A DNA stretch of 64,000 nt from Capilliphycus robustus (GTDB lineage Bacteria > Cyanobacteriota > Cyanobacteriia > Cyanobacteriales > Microcoleaceae), in the NCBI RefSeq assembly GCF_034932365.1, contig NZ_JAYGHR010000065.1:83821-147820 (forward strand), written 5' to 3'. The translations under genes and the position numbers were made by a program. Positions 18,174 through 25,753 of this stretch are shown one piece after another (the first letter of the stretch is position 1; every line of letters begins with the position of its first letter). The notes below the pieces were generated by a model. It worked only from the letters and a program-made list of their open reading frames with translations, was not told the DNA's origin and made no database searches.

Positions 18174-19274
18174 TTAAAGTTCACGGTAAAGGGGTTGCTG
18201 TTGTTGAGATTGAGGTTCGGGTGCAAAGGCTAACCAGAGGGGATATTGCAGCAACGACAGACTAATTTTTTCTTCGCTATCATCCACCACAATAAACGGC
18301 AGTTTTCCATCTTGAACAAGTCTATCTGCTTTAATTGCCACAATATTGGCATCTTCAAACAAAGCAATACCCCGCTCCGGGCTAAAATCGCGTCGATCGA
18401 GGCCTAGACAGTCCTGTAAGCCACGCCGCCACTCGCCCAGACGTTCGGGGCTATTTGCTAAAATTAAAGTGCGTAGACGGCGATCATAGAGGGTTCTGAG
18501 AACAGAAGTAATCGCCGAGGCGATCAAAATATTTTGTAACCGACTTCCCATCGTGCGTAATGCACCCCGTCCCCCTTGGTTAAAGAACCAAGTCGAAACT
18601 CGTTTAGCGTGGATGGGTTCAAAGGTGCGTCGCAACTGCCAGGGCGGGCCATAATAGTCTGGCATGGTGCGATATTGATCAAGAATGCGGCGAATTTGTT
18701 GGGATTGTTCCTGAAATCCTTGTTCAGCAAACTGAGGCGTTAAACTCCGCTCGGGTTCGATCTCTCGTTTGGGAAGGGGGCGATCGCTTTCAATGGGTGA
18801 TTCTGGATATTGGGGGATCAGTTCCAACTGTTCGGCGGTACTGACTAAATCCTGCAAACTTCCGACGAGATAATCTTTGAACCCCTGAACCCGAATAGCT
18901 AAATCCTGAGAAACTCCTGCAAAACTGGTTCGCATTTCATTTTGAATGCGTTCTCGACGGCGTTCAAGCTTTTCGACTTCAATTTGTAGAGTTTGGCGGC
19001 GTTGTTCGAGTTGGCTTAACGTTTCAGAGACTAAATTCCCCATTGTCTCTGTCAAAGCCATCTGTTCATGCTGCATTTTGGCTTTAGCAGCTTGTAAATC
19101 AGCGATTTCCTTTCTGAGTTGCTGAATTTGGTCTTTTAAAATCGTCGCGGTTTGGAAGTCTGTCGCAGCTTGCGTAGACACGAACAATTCGTCCGATACA
19201 GGGTTTTCATCCGGTTCGGATACTTCTTTTGAGCGATCGTTTTGCTCTTGATTTTGAGGTTCGTCTAAATTCAT
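18174..19274 (-). CDS. Cyanobacterial conserved protein, likely DUF3086
   Basis: 366 residues. An acidic unstructured N-terminus is followed by a long coiled coil (about residues 45-130, ILKDQIQQLRKEIADL and LERRRERIQNEM), a linker, then a conserved C-terminal domain (PPWQLRRTFEP, RVSTWFFNQGGRGALRT, GLDRRDFSPERGIALFED). I recognise this as the cyanobacteria-restricted DUF3086 type; its function is unknown. No signal peptide or membrane segment, so it is cytoplasmic. Its neighbours, plsY on one side and DUF3119 plus an MlaE-type permease on the other, hint at envelope lipid biology, which is inference only. Confidence 0.75.
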   Translation of the reverse strand: MNLDEPQNQEQNDRSKEVSEPDENPVSDELFVSTQAATDFQTATILKDQIQQLRKEIADLQAAKAKMQHEQMALTETMGNLVSETLSQLEQRRQTLQIEVEKLERRRERIQNEMRTSFAGVSQDLAIRVQGFKDYLVGSLQDLVSTAEQLELIPQYPESPIESDRPLPKREIEPERSLTPQFAEQGFQEQSQQIRRILDQYRTMPDYYGPPWQLRRTFEPIHAKRVSTWFFNQGGRGALRTMGSRLQNILIASAITSVLRTLYDRRLRTLILANSPERLGEWRRGLQDCLGLDRRDFSPERGIALFEDANIVAIKADRLVQDGKLPFIVVDDSEEKISLSLLQYPLWLAFAPEPQSQQQQPLYREL

Positions 19275-19464
19275 GGAATCAACAGAGGTTCAATTCGGGT
19301 CAGACGAGTTCGACAACATACACTGAAACTGAAGCCAGGGATGCCCAAACGCGATTTGATAGAGGGGGGTTGTCTTTATATTATGCTCAACAACTGTCGA
19401 ACTGATAAAAAGTTTCCCATCAAAGTTAATTTTAACAACAGGATGGGATTTACAGTTATCAGTT

Positions 19465-19492
19465 GTAGGAGTAATTGATCAATTACCCCTAC
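19465..19492. repeat. Dispersed palindromic repeat, GTAGGAGTAATTGA arms
   Basis: A 28-base palindrome with one mismatch (GTAGGAGTAATTGA / TCAATTACCCCTAC). It is the better-preserved sibling of 10240-10267 and sits in the spacer between the DUF3086 and DUF3119 genes. Confidence 0.6.
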
Positions 19493-19501
19493 CAGCCACT
19501 C

Positions 19502-19918
19502 CTAACTTCTAAGTCCTACGCCTGGGGATTTGATATTACCACACTTAGTTTCTAAACAGCCTTTTAGGGTTTTGGGATCAAAAATAATCGGCAGAAAGTG
19601 AATGCTGTTCACTTCTTTGAAGTAAAACAAGATCGGTACACCGGGCCAGAAAATTTCCCAGTTGATCCAATCTGCGTAGGGAAAATGTCGAAGTAATTTA
19701 CCCGAACGGGAGACATCGAGTGCTGTTTCGGTAAACTGGAGACGAATGGTTGTCGTCTGTACCAGTAGAAACAGTCCCAGTAAGGCAATAATCAATCCTA
19801 GTGCTTTCTGAACGAAAATTAACGGTATTCCCGTCAACAGCAGTACAGCCGGGATGATAAAATTGGGCCTCAGTTCAACACTTGAGGGAATGGTTGTCGT
19901 TGATGGAGTTGTGGTCAT
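19502..19918 (-). CDS. Small membrane protein, likely DUF3119
   Basis: 138 residues. Two close hydrophobic segments (FIIPAVLLLTGIPLIFV and ALGLIIALLGLFLLV) form a membrane hairpin, followed by a PH-like beta domain (FTETALDVSRSGKLLRHFPYADW, WEIFWPGVPILFYFKEV, FLPIIFDPKTL). This matches the cyanobacterial DUF3119 family, of unknown function. It lies between the DUF3086 gene and the MlaE-like permease on the same strand and may be co-transcribed with them. Confidence 0.8.
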   Translation of the reverse strand: MTTTPSTTTIPSSVELRPNFIIPAVLLLTGIPLIFVQKALGLIIALLGLFLLVQTTTIRLQFTETALDVSRSGKLLRHFPYADWINWEIFWPGVPILFYFKEVNSIHFLPIIFDPKTLKGCLETKCGNIKSPGVGLRS

Positions 19919-20039
19919 CGTTCATGCTCCAATGCGTCAGGTGTGCGTCATGTAAACAAATGTTACCAAAATAGGGGTAAGGCGAAACTCCGTAAAAAGG
20001 AAGGGATTTACAGTTGGTTCCCTGTAACCTGTTCCCTAA

Positions 20040-20819
20040 CTACAGTACGGAATTTCCGACTCCCTGAAACATCAACCAAGACAGGAAGAAGTCAAGGATA
20101 AAGATCGAAAGTAAAGCCGTCACAACCGCCGTTGTTGTTGATTGTCCAACACCTTTGGCGCCGCCTGTTGTTGTCAGTCCCCAATTCGTCCCAATCACTG
20201 CAATGACTCCCCCAAACACCGCCGCTTTGATTTCACCACTGATTAAATCCCAAAGGGTGAGAAAATTATTCACAGAGTCTAGAAACAAATTCGGAGGAAT
20301 GTTATATAAGTTACTAGAAATTAGTAAGCCACCTGCTAAACCTGTAATTAGACAAATTATATTGAGTAAAGGTAACATCAAACAACAAGCAATCACACGG
20401 GGGATCACCAAATAATCAACGGGATCAGTTTTTAATACATAAAGCGCATCAATTTGTTCCGTAACTTGCATCGTTCCAATCTCTGCCGCAAATGCAGAAC
20501 CCACTCGTCCAGCAATAATCACAGAAGTTAAAACCGGACTCAATTCTCGTGCTAGAGAAAGAGCAAGAACACCCCCCACTAAATTTCCTGCACCCAATGT
20601 GATAAACTCACGGGAAACTTGAATAGTAAACACCATTCCGACGAAACCTGCCGTGATTAAGGCAATTAGCAAGGACTCCGGCCCGACAGTTGCCATTTGT
20701 TCTAAAGTGTTACGACGATGAATTTTACCCTGAAATAAATGAACAATCACCTGTCCGCCCAAAAATAAAGCAGCAATGAAGCGGCGCGTCCAAAGTCCGA
20801 GGCTGGAATTAATTTGCAT
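20040..20819 (-). CDS. MlaE-family lipid ABC transporter permease
   Basis: 259 residues, multi-spanning, with the MlaE/DUF140 signatures VGPESLLIALITAGFVGMVFTIQ, LARELSPVLTSVIIAGRVGSAFAAEIGTM and TEQIDALYVLKTDPVDYLVIPR. It is the permease of an Mce/Mla-type system moving glycerolipids between membranes, comparable to Slr1045 of Synechocystis or TGD1 of plastids (family knowledge). The partner ATPase and MCE substrate-binding protein are not in the window. The frame is open to 20861, but ATG 20819 gives the usual N-terminus (MQINSSLGLWTRRF); the longer start adds 14 residues with no support. Confidence 0.92.
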   Translation of the reverse strand: MQINSSLGLWTRRFIAALFLGGQVIVHLFQGKIHRRNTLEQMATVGPESLLIALITAGFVGMVFTIQVSREFITLGAGNLVGGVLALSLARELSPVLTSVIIAGRVGSAFAAEIGTMQVTEQIDALYVLKTDPVDYLVIPRVIACCLMLPLLNIICLITGLAGGLLISSNLYNIPPNLFLDSVNNFLTLWDLISGEIKAAVFGGVIAVIGTNWGLTTTGGAKGVGQSTTTAVVTALLSIFILDFFLSWLMFQGVGNSVL

Positions 20820-21025
20820 CTGGCTTAAATGAATCCTAACGGTAAAATGACAAAGAAACATAACAACTATCTACAAATCTTAACCAAGATTTTTGAACAT
20901 TAATTTAAGTTTTCTGACAGAGTGGAACGAAACGAGAAATTACCTTTATCTTAGAAGTTATATCGTCTAGATTAACTTGCCTCTCTTGTGGCGGTAAGCG
21001 AATTCAATTCTCAATTCTTCTAACT

Positions 21026-21313
21026 ATGGGTATATTTCCTGATTTTCTGCGTTCTGTATTACTGACGATGACACTGAGCTTTTTTACTCCCATTCTGGTG
21101 ATCAGTTTAGGATTAACTAGCTCGGTGATTATCGGTTGTCTTCCCTATCTCGAAACTATCGGTCAATTTTCCAGTAGGCAAATTTTACAATTTCTGGCAA
21201 CCTTTGGCAGTGGACACCCCTTACAAGGCAGTATGATCATTGCTATAACCTGTAGTCTCGTTGGTGCTTTATTTGATACCTATGCCTCCTATCAAAGTCC
21301 TCGAAGTCAGTAA
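21026..21313 (+). CDS. Small two-helix membrane protein, unknown
   Basis: 95 residues with two predicted membrane segments: about residues 10-40 (LLTMTLSFFTPILVISLGL) and 70-85 (SMIIAITCSLVGALFDTY). No recognised domain. It is divergent from the MlaE-like permease gene with a 206-base spacer. A hairpin (21346-21363) follows. Its length and hydrophobic design look real, but conservation cannot be judged here. Confidence 0.6.
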   Translation: MGIFPDFLRSVLLTMTLSFFTPILVISLGLTSSVIIGCLPYLETIGQFSSRQILQFLATFGSGHPLQGSMIIAITCSLVGALFDTYASYQSPRSQ

Positions 21314-21345
21314 AATGACTCAATCAAACTGTTCTCATTACACTT

Positions 21346-21365
21346 AGCCTCCATCGGGAGGCTTT
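21346..21365 (+). terminator. Probable terminator hairpin
   Basis: AGCCTCC (21346-21352), loop ATCG, GGAGGCT (21357-21363) followed by TTTCGCTT, 33 bases after the stop of the small membrane protein gene. The T-run is interrupted, so efficiency is uncertain. Confidence 0.6.
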
Positions 21366-21542
21366 CGCTTAATGCTACAGAAAAGACAAGCAAATTGTTC
21401 ACCTATTACCTCTGTTTAAATTGAAATTTCATCAAGTTCAAGCTGTGAACTTCAAAAATATCTCGTCGTTTTGAGGAAACAATCATGTTAAACTAGAGCC
21501 ACACAATAGGATTCCCAAGAACAATCGAGTTAAATAAAATCA

Positions 21543-21944
21543 ATGGCTGATATTGTTGATATTGCAGTTGGTGCAGGCTCATTTACTACGCTGGTACAAG
21601 CGGTTCAAGCCGCAGGTTTAGTGGAAACCCTCAAAAGTCCTGGCCCTTTTACCGTTTTTGCTCCCAATGATGATGCGTTTGCGAAACTTCCTCCCGGAAC
21701 GATACAAACTTTAGTTCAAAATATCCCTCAACTGACTCGGATTTTAACTTATCACGTTGTTTCCGGTAAGCTAATGAAAGCGGATTTAGAACAACTTCAA
21801 ACCCTCACTTCTATTGAAGGTTCTCCTCTTCCCCTGATATTTACTGAAGGATTTGAAGTCAAAAATGCCACCGTCGTCGCTGCTGATATTGAAGCCGATA
21901 ACGGTGTAATTCATGTAATTGATACGGTACTTTTAATGGGTTAA
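21543..21944 (+). CDS. Fasciclin-domain protein, possible CupS homologue
   Basis: 133 residues forming one FAS1 domain: H1 motif region GPFTVFAPNDDAFAKLP, the central LTYHVVSGKL, and the closing NGVIHVIDTVLLM. There is no signal peptide (MADIVDIAVGAGSFTTLV), so it stays in the cytoplasm. Single-domain cyanobacterial fasciclins of this length and N-terminus include CupS, the small subunit of the low-CO2 NDH-1MS complex. The rest of a CO2-uptake locus lies 2.5 kb away on the other strand. CupS identity is inference; other cytoplasmic FAS1 paralogues exist in the same genomes. Confidence 0.85.
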   Translation: MADIVDIAVGAGSFTTLVQAVQAAGLVETLKSPGPFTVFAPNDDAFAKLPPGTIQTLVQNIPQLTRILTYHVVSGKLMKADLEQLQTLTSIEGSPLPLIFTEGFEVKNATVVAADIEADNGVIHVIDTVLLMG

Positions 21945-22020
21945 AGTTTCAATAAATTTAGGGGTTCTATCAAGTCCAGTTCAATACTCATCATCAAAAA
22001 CAGGCTGTTTGTAGCTTTTT

Positions 22021-22090
22021 GTAGGTTGGGTTAAAGAAACCCAACCGCGTGATTATTCTTGAGTTGCGACTCACGCTTAACCCAACCTAC
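22021..22090. repeat. Long inverted repeat GTAGGTTGGGTTAA
   Basis: Perfect 14-base arms, GTAGGTTGGGTTAA at 22021-22034 and TTAACCCAACCTAC at 22077-22090, with a nested GTTGGGTTAAAGAAACCCAAC hairpin at the left arm. A common type of dispersed cyanobacterial repeat; it lies between the fasciclin and Uma2 genes. Confidence 0.75.
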
Positions 22091-22140
22091 AAGTTGATAC
22101 AATTCTTTCAATAACAGTCTCTATCACAGAAAATGATGCC

Positions 22141-22758
22141 ATGATTCAATCAAAACCCCAATTCCTCAGCTTTGATGAATTCATCGCTTGGTATCCCGAG
22201 AATTCAGAACACCGCTACGAACTGCACAACGGGGTTATTATTGAGATGCCGAAACCCAGAGGTAAACATTCGGAAATTGCTGGATTTCTCAGTTTGGAAT
22301 TAGGTCTTCAGTGTCGTAACCGCCAATTGCCTTACTTAATTCCTAAAGAATGCGTTGTTAAACCCTTGCGTGAGGAGTCTGGATACGAACCAGACGTTAT
22401 TATCCTCGATCGCCTTTCTGTTGTCAACGAACCCCGTTGGGAGACTGGATCTATCATTACAATGGGTTCATCCATTCGTTTAATTGTTGAGGTTGTCAGT
22501 AGCAATTGGCGGGATGACTACGCTTTAAAAGCAAGTGATTATGAAGAAATGGGAATTGCAGAATATTGGATTGTAGATTATCTCGGTTTGGGAGGTAAGC
22601 GGTTTATTGGCAACCCTAAACAACCAACAATTTCGGTTTATCATTTAGTTGATGGCGAATACCAAGTTAATCAATTTCGAGGGAATAATCCTATTGAATC
22701 AGTCGCTTTTCCCGAACTTAATCTAACAGCAGAAAAAATATTTCAAGGTATTCGTTGA
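22141..22758 (+). CDS. Uma2 family (DUF820) putative endonuclease
   Basis: 205 residues of the PD-(D/E)XK-like Uma2 family that is hugely expanded in cyanobacteria. Diagnostic stretches: HRYELHNGVIIEMPKPRGKHSEIAG, YEPDVIILD with the active-site Asp, and IRLIVEVVSSNWRDDYALKASDYEEMGIAEYWIVD with the E-V-x-S core and Lys. Functions are poorly known; some are linked to transposons or defence. It stands alone, directly upstream of a WD40 relic on the other strand whose open frame overlaps its 3' end by 16 bases. Confidence 0.9.
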   Translation: MIQSKPQFLSFDEFIAWYPENSEHRYELHNGVIIEMPKPRGKHSEIAGFLSLELGLQCRNRQLPYLIPKECVVKPLREESGYEPDVIILDRLSVVNEPRWETGSIITMGSSIRLIVEVVSSNWRDDYALKASDYEEMGIAEYWIVDYLGLGGKRFIGNPKQPTISVYHLVDGEYQVNQFRGNNPIESVAFPELNLTAEKIFQGIR

Positions 22759-23087
22759 AGTGGCGAAAGAAAAAGAATCCCCCTAAATCCCCCTTGAAAG
22801 AATCCCCCTAAATCCCCCAATAATGGGGGACTTTGAGAAATGGGGGACTTTAACATTCCGGTTCCCCCCAGAATTGGTAGGGGGGATTCACTCTCTATCC
22901 CCTCTAAACGCAAAATATGTAACCTTCCTGAAAGTTCACCCGCTACAATTGTCCTCCCATCCGGTGCAACAGTACAGCAGAATAAATCACTCTCGCCAGT
23001 AAAACTGACAATTTCTTCCCCGGTTTGGAGATTCCAAACTTTCAGCGTATTGTCATCTGAAGCGGAAATCACCCAACCCTTTGACAT
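22743..23087 (-). pseudogene. WD40-repeat protein, C-terminal remnant
   Basis: The frame encodes one recognisable WD40 blade (GWVISASDDNTLKVWNLQTG) and part of the next (APDGRTIVAGELSGRLHILRLEG), the usual end of large cyanobacterial WD40 proteins. Upstream in the same frame a TAA stop appears within seven codons of the ATG, and no further blades occur. The last ~45 codons are low-complexity proline/glycine-rich, from CCCCC-type repeats. The rest of the gene seems to have been replaced by the unrecognised plus-strand gene starting at 23134. Confidence 0.7.
22779..22875. repeat. CCCCCTAAATCCCCC low-complexity repeat
   Basis: Repeated ATCCCCCTAAATCCCCC and GGGGGACTTT words with alternating C- and G-runs, able to pair with each other (CCCCCAATAATGGGGG). 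Lies between the Uma2 stop and the WD40 relic. Confidence 0.6.
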
Positions 23088-23133
23088 GGCTTTTATGATA
23101 TACTCATCATTATTAACTTATAAGGTAAAAAAT

Positions 23134-24153
23134 ATGGATCTACGACCTGGCCAACATCTAAATCTAAGGTATAAAAATCGCCAGTTTGAAGCTATCATTA
23201 TTAATCCTCACGCTTTTGGCAAGAATAAACCCAGTATAGGTTTGAATTTCGGAATGTCAGAAAAGTACGCTGGCATTACTTATGATAAATTAGCAAAGTG
23301 GACACGTCAGACCCGAGATAAAAACCCTGATGACTTTAACACTATTGATATAGTTCACTATTTTGAATTGCCCTCGAATAAGAAGCGATTTGCAGTTTAT
23401 CACTTGCCATTTGATGAAGACTATAACAAACGAGGTTATGGTAATCTTACAAACTCCTATCATAAAGTCATAGAGGTATCCGAGTTCTTTGATTTTACTC
23501 TTGAACTTCTTACAGAAAGGGGTTTACCTCGAGGAACTCAAGAGAAGATTAAAGATTTTGTTAAATGGTTTGCCACCGAAGGTTTTTATGCTCAGGCATA
23601 CACTGTTATTCAAGGAGTTTACACAAAAGCTGATAGTGAGGCACTACATCAATGGTTAGAGGCACGTTTGAGGAATAAGCATGAAAGGTTGCCTTATGCT
23701 CGGTTTATTGCCGAGCTTCGAGAGTCACCTGCCTACTGGACTGACTATACTTACATAAAACTATTCGGTAAACTTGCTTCTGAAATGCGTTTAGAGTGGC
23801 AAACAATAGATGGCACTCCACGCATTGCTCGTAATCATATTCCTGAAGCTTTAGGGCTTGAAGCTGTCGGTTATGTTGAGCGTATGACAACTGAGCTTTA
23901 TACAGGTGATTTGCAAGAAGCACATGATATTTCTATCAACGCTGCCAAACGCAAATTCAAGTTGCCTGAGCCAGAAGATGTAAATGTTGAGAGGTTGTTT
24001 GAATCAAAAACTAGAAAACTTAACCCCCAACAAATCCAACAAATTACAAATGATTATGCAAGAGGCATATCTGCAAGAGAACTTGCCGAGCGTTTTGAGG
24101 TAACAGTACCAGCAATTAATTATCACTGTAAAAATATGAAGCGAACAATCTAA
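23134..24153 (+). CDS. Unrecognised protein with C-terminal helix-turn-helix
   Basis: 339 residues from ATG 23134, preceded by AAGG. The frame is open to 22840, but that part is antisense to the WD40 relic. The N-terminal two thirds match no family I know; visible features are MDLRPGQHLNLRYKNRQFEA, a possible OB/SH3-like beta start, and a central charged helical region. The last ~45 residues look like a resolvase-type HTH (LNPQQIQQITNDYARGISARELAERFEVTV). HTH plus arrival inside a WD40 gene suggests a mobile or regulatory gene. No HIP1 octamer occurs in it, unlike many neighbours, consistent with recent transfer. Confidence 0.6.
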   Translation: MDLRPGQHLNLRYKNRQFEAIIINPHAFGKNKPSIGLNFGMSEKYAGITYDKLAKWTRQTRDKNPDDFNTIDIVHYFELPSNKKRFAVYHLPFDEDYNKRGYGNLTNSYHKVIEVSEFFDFTLELLTERGLPRGTQEKIKDFVKWFATEGFYAQAYTVIQGVYTKADSEALHQWLEARLRNKHERLPYARFIAELRESPAYWTDYTYIKLFGKLASEMRLEWQTIDGTPRIARNHIPEALGLEAVGYVERMTTELYTGDLQEAHDISINAAKRKFKLPEPEDVNVERLFESKTRKLNPQQIQQITNDYARGISARELAERFEVTVPAINYHCKNMKRTI

Positions 24154-24177
24154 CATTAATACTAAGCCCTGCTGCGT

Positions 24178-24243
24178 GTAGGGTGGGTGACAACCGATCA
24201 ATTAACGTTAAAATTCTTAAGTTTTTTCCGTCACCCACCCTAC
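24178..24243. repeat. Long inverted repeat GTAGGGTGGGTGAC
   Basis: Perfect 14-base arms GTAGGGTGGGTGAC (24178-24191) and GTCACCCACCCTAC (24230-24243), loop 38 bases, just after the HTH gene. Similar in design to 22021-22090 but different in sequence. Confidence 0.7.
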
Positions 24244-24351
24244 TGTATTTAACAGCCAAATCCATTTTTTTAATGATTCACTTCCACTTCTGCTTCGGCT
24301 GAGGTATGTCCTAACCCATTCCTATTTACTCCCCATAATAGTATAAAAACT

Positions 24352-24386
24352 AAAAAACCCGGTTTCTGTGAGAAACCGGGTTTTTT
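24352..24386. terminator. Bidirectional terminator built on an AGAAACCCGGTTTCT palindrome
   Basis: AAAAAACCCGGTTTCT-GTG-AGAAACCGGGTTTTTT forms a 16-bp perfect stem with T-runs on both strands, between the converging HTH gene and the CO2-hydration gene. Its core is identical to the palindrome inside the MITE at 16143-16175, so a mobile repeat seems to serve as the terminator. Confidence 0.8.
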
Positions 24387-24409
24387 GAATCAAACCGGGT
24401 TTAAACACT

Positions 24410-25717
24410 CTAACGATAATTTTGAGTTTGGATATTTCTCAAACGCGCTTCAGGACGTTTAAACCGATCTAATTGCATCTCAAAAAAGTCGCGATTTGCT
24501 TGTAAATGTCGAGGATTCGGATCATCTAAAGGATACAATAACGCCGTCCGTAACGCTTGAATTACCGCAGAGGTTACGCAATACATTGAACGTTGGAAAC
24601 TATTGGCAAGCTGAATCAACATATCATCTTCACCCCGACAATGTTTTTGGTAATATTCCACCAAATAAGGCGGTAAGAAATGAAACATATCTTGCATTAA
24701 CAAAGTCGGCGGAATTCCCGCAGTTCCCACCGGGAAAATATCAGCGTATAAAATGCCATAATGGAAGTCTTTTTGATCTTGGGGAACTTCTTGGGCTTGG
24801 GCGTTGTAAGACTTCGTTCCTCGGAAGGGTGCAGTCCGATAAAATACCGCTTCAACATAGGGAAGTGCAGCCTCATATAACCACATAAATCCCTTCGACT
24901 TGGGAATAATTTCGTAACATTCCCCATCGATATAAACATGATGATAAATGGGGCGTCCTGCGATGGCAAAAATTCCATTGACCAAGAAGTTCATCGCTTC
25001 GGGAACTGTGGTAATTTTTCCCTCATCATACAAATCGCTCATTTCAAAGAAAACAGGCGCCATTACTTCCCAGAATAGCCCCAAATTACTGTAATAGGAA
25101 AGTTGGCGAACTTGTTCAAGAAACAGATCGGGAAATAGCTTATATAAGCCTAACATCACCGGATTGTTTTTAAAGTAAGCTTTAATCGCTCTATCTGCAT
25201 TAGCCTTGTATTCATCCGTATCGAGATAAGGATCAAATCTTCCGCCCATTTCTCGATGCCAAAACATCGCCCGCATACAAGCTTCGGCAAACTCCATGTT
25301 AATCCTATCATGCCACAAATGATGCAGTAATTTCGGGATTTTTGACGTTTCTCCTTTTTCAATAAACGCCAATAATTCCGGGTGTACTGTTGCTTCTCCT
25401 CGCCAAATTCTTAAATCTGCATCATCGCCTGCATAATGATTAGGCAAGTCTAAATACTCTTGAGGAAGGAAGTATTTAAAAAAGGGTAAAGGGTCTAAAA
25501 ATACCCGTTCAGCGATATACAGCAAATCCCGCCAATAAAAATCCATTGGCACGGCATAAGCTTTATAAATCCCGATAATTTGCATTAAATTCTCAGGCGT
25601 ATCGGGAAGCATCGCCCCTCCCGCTTCTAAACGATGAATAATCTCAGAAAATTCGTGAGTTGAAGGGGGTAGTTTTGCAGGTTTAGTTTGAGTTTTCATT
25701 TCAGTTGTGATTGTCAT
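24410..25717 (-). CDS. CO2 hydration protein (CupA/CupB, ChpY/ChpX family)
   Basis: 435 residues, last gene of the ndhF-anhydrase-ndhD-cup operon. It belongs to the CO2-hydration family: conserved tracts include VPMDFYWRDLLYIAERVFLDPLPFFKYF, LHHLWHDRINMEFAEACMRAMFWHREMGG and RPIYHHVYIDGECYEIIPKSKG, all rich in His, Glu and Cys as expected for a protein with a zinc site. It attaches to the NdhF/NdhD arm of a special NDH-1 complex and converts CO2 to bicarbonate on the cytoplasmic side of the thylakoid. Contiguity with ndhF and ndhD suggests the inducible CupA type, but CupB cannot be excluded by eye. Confidence 0.92.
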   Translation of the reverse strand: MTITTEMKTQTKPAKLPPSTHEFSEIIHRLEAGGAMLPDTPENLMQIIGIYKAYAVPMDFYWRDLLYIAERVFLDPLPFFKYFLPQEYLDLPNHYAGDDADLRIWRGEATVHPELLAFIEKGETSKIPKLLHHLWHDRINMEFAEACMRAMFWHREMGGRFDPYLDTDEYKANADRAIKAYFKNNPVMLGLYKLFPDLFLEQVRQLSYYSNLGLFWEVMAPVFFEMSDLYDEGKITTVPEAMNFLVNGIFAIAGRPIYHHVYIDGECYEIIPKSKGFMWLYEAALPYVEAVFYRTAPFRGTKSYNAQAQEVPQDQKDFHYGILYADIFPVGTAGIPPTLLMQDMFHFLPPYLVEYYQKHCRGEDDMLIQLANSFQRSMYCVTSAVIQALRTALLYPLDDPNPRHLQANRDFFEMQLDRFKRPEARLRNIQTQNYR

Positions 25718-25753
25718 AATTTTTTAAAATCTGAAGTTAAACGGGTAGAAAAA

